Below are positions 57,310 through 64,000 of a stretch of 64,000 bases of DNA, in pieces. The position numbers and the translations under genes are program-made. Source of the DNA: Guyanagaster necrorhizus (Eukaryota; Basidiomycota; Agaricomycetes; Agaricales; Physalacriaceae); NCBI RefSeq assembly GCF_019112545.1, contig NW_025064886.1, positions 477,277-541,276 on the forward strand. Direction: 5' to 3'. The notes beneath the pieces were generated by a model. That model did not search any database, was not told the origin of the DNA, and saw nothing but the letters and a program-made list of their open reading frames with translations. Position 1 is the stretch's first letter, and every line of letters starts with the position of its first letter.

Positions 57310-60300
57310 TTAGAGATAACTCTTGGAGGTAGTATTCTCGTCTTCCACGATCTCAAGCATGTGTTCAACGATTTCCTGAGGCGTAGTGACGTGCCAACTA
57401 GCAAGAGTGCGCTTGCTACTGTGGCCAACGGCGGTGGTGAAGATTGCGTCAGGAGCGATGGCGAGTTGAACTGGAGGTGCATTTTTGGCCTCAGCGTCAA
57501 CCAAAGTGACCGAAAGAGGTGCCTCTAGGACGGTAGTCGTGATGGGTGTGCTGCCGTTGCTCGAAGGGAATAGATTCAGGGCCCGAAACATGTCCTCGTC
57601 CGTCTGAAATTTCCGTTTACAGCGATAAGAACATACAAGACGAGTGTAAGGGACCAACCTTATCATCACCAGCGCAAAAAATAAATTCGGCGTCAGGATT
57701 ATAGTACAAGATCCGTTTCACAATTTCGCCCTGATAAGCATGTTAGTTAGTGTGGTGCTTTCGTCGATTATCAACATTCACCTTATTGACGGCTATAGGC
57801 CGAACCTCCAGGTTTTTCTTGCCCACAAGGACTGAGAGAAATGTCACTTGAAGTCAACCAGAACCATACAAGAATCAATACCTTCTATGGGTCGCTTGTG
57901 GGCGAGGTTGTTCTCCAAAAGATCTTGACATTGCCTGCATTGGAATTGTCTAATGTGAAAGACCTAGTCAGATAATCATTACGATAAACGTAGCGGTCTA
58001 ACCTACCCCCATTCTGGATCGGTGGATCGGTAATGCCATGTGATAGAACTCTTCTTAACTTCGACATGACTGCCCGTGGTCCGCTGAAAAAATATGTGCA
58101 ACGATAAGAAACGGGACCGACGATCAACAAGACGTAACGCTTCACCTCAGTGTAGTACCTGAAGATCTCGTGGACTTCTGCCATCCAACTCATATCGAGT
58201 GACTGTGTGAAATTCACCCATTCCTTATGTCCAGGTTCGCGTACGAATCCTCCATGTTCAGCAGAAAACCCGAGCTTTCCGAAATGGCCCAAATGTTGAT
58301 CCAGGAACTCGCCGTCACGTCCAGAGATGATATATACTACGTTGTTGGGATCGTCGCAGAGCTTCGCCAACGCCTGAAGCGTCTGTTCAGACGGAGTAGC
58401 CATACTGGGAATTTTGACAATCGGCGCGAGCGTTCCCTGTAGAAATCAGGACGCATCAGTTGACGGCCGACATAGGTCGTGACAGTTACCTACATCGTAG
58501 TCAAAGAGGAACAGCCTCTTCTTCGCCGTCCGGTATTTTGATTGCAAAATCTCCTTCGGGATGTATGGTGTCATCTTGGCAGTGTTGGTAGAGTTCATTT
58601 GACTGAGTATCATCTTGACAAGAACGGCTGCCCAGGTGTGCGAAGTATGGGTGGTGACGACTTTGTGAAGTTTAATATGTCTTTGAAGCTTCTCCGCGTC
58701 GCCCATCAAAAGTCCTTTATTGATAGCGGCGGCGACGTCCTGACGATAGCAAACGTTAGCGGGCGAAAATCAGATACCAATTTCGGATCACTGACCCCGA
58801 GATTCCACGGATTGACCTGCAATGCTTCGGACATATGTTTGCTGATACCCATGAATTCACTGAGTACACTCGGACTATGTTTCGTCTTTTCTTGGGCTAT
58901 GACAAATTCCATCGACGTCGTATTCATTCCGTCACGCAAAGGCGTGATAACTGCGAGGTCCGCCACAGACAACAGAGCGTAAAACTCATCCTTTTTGAGC
59001 GTTTGGTGGCTAAAAAAAGAGTCAGGGTAGAGAAATATGGCCGGATGGTGGTACGGACTAATGGTGCACGGGGATAAAATCAAGACTGCCGTATTCCCCG
59101 TTGATATGTGCCACCAGCTCGCTGACCTGCCGCTCCAGTTTCGGGGAGTCCGTCAACGCAGGCGAAGTCACCTGAATCATCACCACGTTACCGATCCACT
59201 CGGGGTAATCTTGGAGAAGCTTTTCAAATGCACGAAGCTGGCAGAAAAGGATAAGTCTTGATATAAGGTTTGACTGGCATATGCAAGCACCTTTTGAAGG
59301 ACGCCTTTTACGACGTCAAGCTTATCGCGTCCTACGATGATTTTCTTACCTTCATAGAGCGTTTGCAAAGCTTCCAATTTCGGTGGAATACCGGGTCGTT
59401 GTCTGTACAAAGTCAGACGCGACGCGCAGCAATAGAAATAGAAAGAACATACATGTCCCTCGCAACGCGCTCCGCATCGATACCCACAGGGCAATGCATC
59501 ACTGAGGTAACATGCCCCTCAACGTCGATGCCGCGATGAGTCGTCTCGTAACCACAAACTCGGATACAAGTGGATATAAAGTGCCGGGAGTAGGAATAAG
59601 TCTGGAAACAGACCAAGTTAGCGCCCAGCATTCCGTCGAGGATTTCCTTCCGTCCTTGAAAGCAAATAAATAACAAATCGCCGTCAAGATACCCAATGAC
59701 TCACTCGGCAGACATCGGAAAACTTCGCTGCTTGGGAAAGGTGTGTGAACAAATAGACCGAGTACGGCGTCCGGGATAAGCTCTCTAATGAGTCTAGGGA
59801 GTAGTAGAAGATGGTAGTCGTGAACCCATATGAGGTCGCCGGGTCTATAAACTTCAGATATGCGCCGGGCAAATGCGGCGTTCGCAGCTTCATAAGCCGG
59901 ATAGTGAGAGTCGGCAGAGGCGTATTCCGTCGCTACATCTTGCCAGAGAAGATAATGGAACAATGGCCATAGAACTAAGAGGGACATCAGAAAGTTACAG
60001 GAATGGAAAACCGACATATATGCGCACTCTGTTTGCAATAACCATCATAGTGCCCGTGGGCGACCTTGTCGTCCAACCAGACAGGCACGTACACCGTCTT
60101 CTTGTCATCGTCAGGGTCTGACTCCTTTGGTTGGTATGTCCTCAAGGCTTCATCAAGCGCCCGCTTATCGGACTCTGATACGGTGTTTTCTGGAATATGT
60201 TCGTTTGGCACCGGAGAGTGAATGTCCCCGGTCCAACCGACAATGAGCTGCTCGTGAGTCGCTGCTAGAGAACGAATACCGGAAATCATGGCAGCATGTC

Positions 60301-60634
60301 CATACCGTGGCGCCAGCGTCCATGCAGAAGATCCATTTGAGTCAGGCTCCAACGAGGTAGTTGTATTCGGTGCCTCTGTGGAAGGGCTTTCAGGGACCTC
60401 TGTCGCTTTGGTAGGCGGGGTAGCGGGGGGGCTCAGCACACCCGCACGGTTGGTCAAGGTGGCAACAACGGGCAGATCGTGACAGACGTGGATGATACGG
60501 CCCGACAATGGGATTCCATTGGCGCGGTGCTGGACCTCAAGGGAACGGACGTGTTTGCGAACGTCGTCAAGGGAGATGTCGTCGCCAGCGCGGGTGTAGG
60601 GCTCGGTGAAGCTGTCCATTGTCGAGAACACCAT
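57310..60634 (-). CDS. TPS2: Trehalose-6-phosphate phosphatase (Tps2-like, GT20 plus HAD)
   Basis: Last step of trehalose synthesis: removes phosphate from trehalose-6-phosphate in the Tps1-Tps2 complex. A Ser/Pro-rich N-terminal part is followed by a GT20-like domain: YVPVWLDDKVAHGHYDGYCK, DLIWVHDYHLLLLPRLIREL, GLFVHTPFPSSEVFRCLP, GANLVCFQTYSYSRHFIST, KKIIVGRDKLDVVKGVLQKL, FYALLSVADLAVITPLRDGM and NTTSMEFVIAQE. The HAD phosphatase domain follows: RLFLFDYDGTLAPIVKIPS (nucleophile D in DxDGT), VVYIISGRDGEFLD, LGFSAEHGGFVREP, SSITWHYRSTDPEWG, NKGEIVKRILYYN and FIFCAGDDKTDEDMFRAL (metal-binding GDDxTDE). The complete phosphatase motifs mark it as Tps2 rather than Tps1. About nine short introns. 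MVFSTMDSF has two start candidates, 60634 and 60619. Confidence 0.93.
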
Positions 60635-61895
60635 TGTGGGCGATAAGACAAAAAGAGGGAAAGAAAATCCAAGGTATAAGTAAGAAGATCAATGCGGTAA
60701 AGATTCAAAAGGTGCAGACCTGCTCAATCATTAATGGCATCGTCCAAATTTGGAAGTTACGTAACAACCGGTCCGAAAAAAGAAATGACTCCCCTTACCG
60801 AACGGTGACATCACCACGTTCATCTTTGTACCGTGCATGCGACGATTGGTTCTGCAGATATCTCCCAAAACGTTCGCCTTTCAATATCCTTATAAAAGAC
60901 CCGAGAAGGAGCCGATCGATTCAGCTTTTTGAGTTTTTTGTACTATTCAGCTTTTCTACCCAGAGGCCTCAGTCGGGGTACTCAGCAGCTGCACCTCAGG
61001 ACAGAGAGCCGTCGTGTTTCCTCTTCCTCTTATCGGCTTTATACCAATGTACTTAACCGGACTACATGCAAGCATCAGCATCAGTCTCGGTGATATTCTA
61101 GACGCACTTCAGTTTGTATTTCAGTGTACGCGGGGAGTTCCAGATCAATGGCATGGGTTAATGCCCGTCGAAGTCAGGAAGAAGCTGATGTACTAGGCCA
61201 AGGGCAGATGATTCGCTTCTACGGACTGGAGTGTTTCATACCATGAAAGATAACTCAGGTGAACAACGGCGGACATCACATTGAAACTACCAAGCGGCAG
61301 CAGCCTGGTACAGGCCATAAGTAACGTCGGAGGAACCAAGTAATGACGGAATCAGTATCAACGAGAATAGCTCCGATTCAGCTGAATGGATCCCAAGGAC
61401 AGATGGCTCACGGTCTAGACGTGCATGGCCAGCAGTTCCTTGTGAATTTAGACAGGTGCACGTTCGCACTCCTGGCAGGCGACCAACTTGCACCAGTCAA
61501 AATGTAAGGGAAACAATGACCCAGGCTTTTGACCACGACAAAACGCGTCGGCTTTACTATTAAAGAGAATCCCGACTCATTTTACTATGATCTAAAGGTC
61601 TCCACCCATTTTCCCAGGTTTTTCTAAGGCAGATTATGAATTCGACGCAATGATCACAACGTTCACAGCTCCACATGGCTTCAATCAGAGATCAGCCATC
61701 TTTCCCTTAGTCGAATTCCTTGCTACTTTATCTGTCAAACGGTGCAAAGTACACATAAATTGATCTGAAGATAACGCTAGGATAAGTACAACCAACGGAA
61801 AGGCTTTGCCACGGAACGAAAAGGCTACATGTGTCAAGTCAATTTCAGTAAAGTGAAGGAAATAATAAACTGAGAAAGGTGTATTATTCGAATAT
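60635..61895. other. Intergenic region, no gene recognised
   Basis: About 1.26 kb: the upstream region of the Tps2-like gene and the 3' flank of the Gbp2-like gene. A 145-codon plus frame at 60619-61056 has no motif and overlaps the Tps2-like start. No gene is supported. Confidence 0.4.
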
Positions 61896-64000
61896 TCACT
61901 CCGCTTGCATAGGAGCCACCTGACCACCCTTCGCGGCAGTGGGAGTGAATGTGTGCCAGCGATCGTTGTACCGAACGTCTTGCATGGTCATTAGCGAATC
62001 CATCGATCAACAGATAGAAGAGACTTACCCAATGGCCGTCCCCCATACATGTAATGCTGGAATTTTGCTAGCGAAAACGAAACCATGAGACCTAGAAAAA
62101 TACAGAGAGAATACTATCACATACCGATGGCAGTCTCAGCTTCAGCAACCTGGGCAAACTGAACAACACCGGAACCTTTCGAGCGCGTCCCATCAGTTAA
62201 GATTTCAGCCAACTCAACCTGACCCGTGGTCTCGAAAAGCTCGACAAGATCTTCATTGGCGGTAGACCATGGAAGCTGGATGGAAAAGCGTTAGATAGCG
62301 CTCCGACATTTAAAAGCACGACATACGTTTCGAACCATGATCTGCTGACTAGGCTCTGGCTCTGGACCATAGTTGCCCTGGAAGCCGCCCACACCATTAT
62401 TATATCCACTGTTGTTGTACCCGTCCATCCTCAAACCCCCGCTTTGAGCCTGCTGCTGATCAGGACCGGAATAATCAGCGTAAATATCTCGGTTGAAGTC
62501 GCGACCTCCGCCTGAGAAGCCTGCCGCACGGAGGCCACCGCGAAATCCTCTCACGCCACGAAGGCCGCGCTGAGTACCACGTAAGCCCCCACGGAAGCCA
62601 CCTGGTCCTGATAATCCGGCAAAGCGATCCTATAGACCAACCATCAAAAGGACGACATGCGTAGAGGAGATACAGCCTCACCTCTCTAACTTCAAGAGCG
62701 CGCCCGTACCAATCAAAACCATGGTACATGCCTACAAGGGCCCCTAAGTGGCCATATCATGTAAAAACGACACTGCAGTACGCACTGATTGCATTTTGTG
62801 CATCTTTCTGTGTCTCAAAGACCACAGTCCCGGATCCCTTCGGACGACCATCTGCCCCAATATTGATATCTGCCCTAACTATATTACCGGCCGTGCGGAA
62901 AAGATCTTTTAGATCCTGCCAGCCAGCTTGGTAGGGAAGCTGTTAAGTCTGTTAGAAGACATACGCTTAGTTCTGTCAATCGCACTTACATTTCCGACAT
63001 AGAGTTGATTGCCAGGATTGTTATGAGTGCCAAAGTAATTATGGGACGGAGGGCGTGGAGGCGGTGCAGCATTCAAACCTTGTCCAGCCATTGCCATACC
63101 GATTTTTCCGGGGACCGGAGTTGCACCAAATCGTGCCTCGTTCTCGCGATCCTACATACTTATTGAATACAAGTCATAAACTGAGCAGAAGACATACCTC
63201 GCGAATAAACACTGGTCGTCCCAACAACGGCATCTCCGAAAGTTCCCGAATGGATCGTTGTGAGTCTTCTTGAGAGGCAAACTCGACGATGCTAATCAAA
63301 TACCTATTAATACGGAGCACCTGTATTCAGTTAAAGACTTACCCGCAGCCCTTGGATACTCCAGTCGGTGTAACGAGCACTTCGGCGAATAGGACCTCAC
63401 CAGCTGCCAACCCCAAAAGAAAACTCCCATCAATATCCTCTCAACTCAGACCATTCCATCAAGAAGAAAAAACTGAAAACATGCCCATCCTCCTCGCTGG
63501 CTCGTCAGAAGAAGAAAAAAACCCCTTCCCCAAATGCAAACGGCAGGTTCAGACCATATCTCTAAGCACCAAAGCGCCATGAATGACAGGCCAAATGCAT
63601 GCTCCCTGCCTCTGCCTCTCTTCTTGCTTAAAAAAAATCGAAGAAACTTGAGATATCCCCCACCCACCTCCCCTCATAAATTCCATCAGGTCCCTGTACT
63701 TGACGTCGTAACTAAGGTTGCCGACGTAGACCCGGTTTTCTCTCTTGCTGATTTTGGCAAATTCGACGGCCTCCTCATGGTCCGCATTCATAGGACCACC
63801 TAAAGAACGAGCAAAAGGTTCTGCAGCTTTGCGGTCTCGACTGCGTGAGCGACTCCTGGAGCGGCTGCGAGACCGTGAACCTGACCTGGAACGGCGAGAA
63901 CGTCGCCTGGGAGAGGCCGACCTGCGCCTGGAGCGAGAGGTAGATCGCGAACGCTTGCGGCGCTGGCGCGACTAGTAAGTACATAGCTCATACCATTGAC
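61896..64000 (-). CDS. GBP2: SR-type protein with three RRMs (Gbp2/Hrb1-like), 5' end at window edge
   Basis: Gbp2/Hrb1 proteins bind mRNA, work with the TREX complex and escort transcripts to the cytoplasm. An RS-rich region (SRQRRKRSRSTSRSRRRSAS and onwards) leads into RRM1: ENRVYVGNLSYDVKYRDLME, AGEVLFAEVLVTPTGVSKGC, GIVEFASQEDSQRSI. RRM2: NQLYVGN|LPYQAGWQDLKDLFRTAG, RPKGSGTVVFETQKDAQNAI, then RGG-like glycine/arginine repeats (GGFRGGLRG, RGFRGGLRAAG). RRM3: QQIMVRN|LPWSTANEDLVELFETTG, GVVQFAQVAEAETAI, ending APMQAE. Bars mark introns. This domain order is that of yeast Gbp2/Hrb1. An AG acceptor precedes the first SR codon near 63976, so the start codon lies in a small exon at or beyond the window edge. 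The intron inside RRM1 (63404-63667) is 264 nt, far longer than the others. Confidence 0.87.

Noticed and set aside
60791..60795. CCCCT upstream of the Tps2-like gene as a stress-response element
   Set aside because: Trehalose genes in yeast use this element, but a single five-base match is expected by chance about every 500 bp on two strands. Not enough to list.

Overview
The window is nuclear DNA from a basidiomycete fungus, most likely an Agaricomycete. Almost every recognisable gene is cut by several 45-60 nt GT-AG introns. There are no bacterial-style operons. The gene content is typical of a mushroom-forming saprotroph or symbiont: an AA9 lytic polysaccharide monooxygenase, a GH79 glucuronidase, sesquiterpene synthases and microsomal P450s. 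All calls come from reading translated exons, splice junctions and motifs by eye; no database search was run.

Layout. 0-0.24 kb: 3' end of an AA9 LPMO. 1.7-8.3 kb: a small terpenoid locus, with an apparently intact P450 (minus) divergent from sesquiterpene synthase A (plus), followed by a decayed second P450 (minus) that lost its oxygen-binding I-helix exon. 9.4-10.8 kb: divergent histone H2B/H2A pair whose shared promoter has a TATA box on each side and two ACGCGT elements. 11.9-13.9 kb: quinate/sugar-type MFS transporter. 14.6-16 kb: short CNH-domain protein. 16.1-18 kb: Sds23-like CBS-domain regulator. 18.1-20.2 kb: cystathionine gamma-synthase. 21.1-24.5 kb: UBE3D-like (HECT-like E2-binding) protein with a long N-terminal extension. 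24.7 kb: small basidiomycete protein. 27.6-28.8 kb: protein with a C-terminal PNRC-like motif, a possible decapping cofactor, followed by about 1.9 kb of pyrimidine-rich (sense) non-coding DNA. 28.8-32.6 kb: gene-poor.

32.6-36.7 kb: WD40 protein carrying membrane segments ahead of its propeller. 37-38.5 kb: single-exon protein of a basidiomycete family. 40.1-42.6 kb: two-RRM protein with a Pro/Ser/His-rich tail. 44-44.6 kb: unidentified spliced gene. 45.8-48.4 kb: secreted acid-sphingomyelinase-like phosphodiesterase. 50.8-52 kb: sesquiterpene synthase B, a paralogue of A with the same exon architecture. 52.5-53.4 kb: poorly resolved gene. 53.5-56 kb: GH79 beta-glucuronidase-like enzyme. 57.3-60.6 kb: trehalose-6-phosphate phosphatase (Tps2-like). 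61.9-64 kb: three-RRM SR-type protein (Gbp2/Hrb1-like), open at the window edge.

The most interesting material is the terpenoid locus with its broken P450 and the twin synthases 46 kb apart. Next come the UBE3D-like protein with its N-terminal extension and unusually long intron, the PNRC-like protein, and an intron position shared by RRMs in two separate genes. I did not find a wholly new type of system that I could defend from sequence alone.
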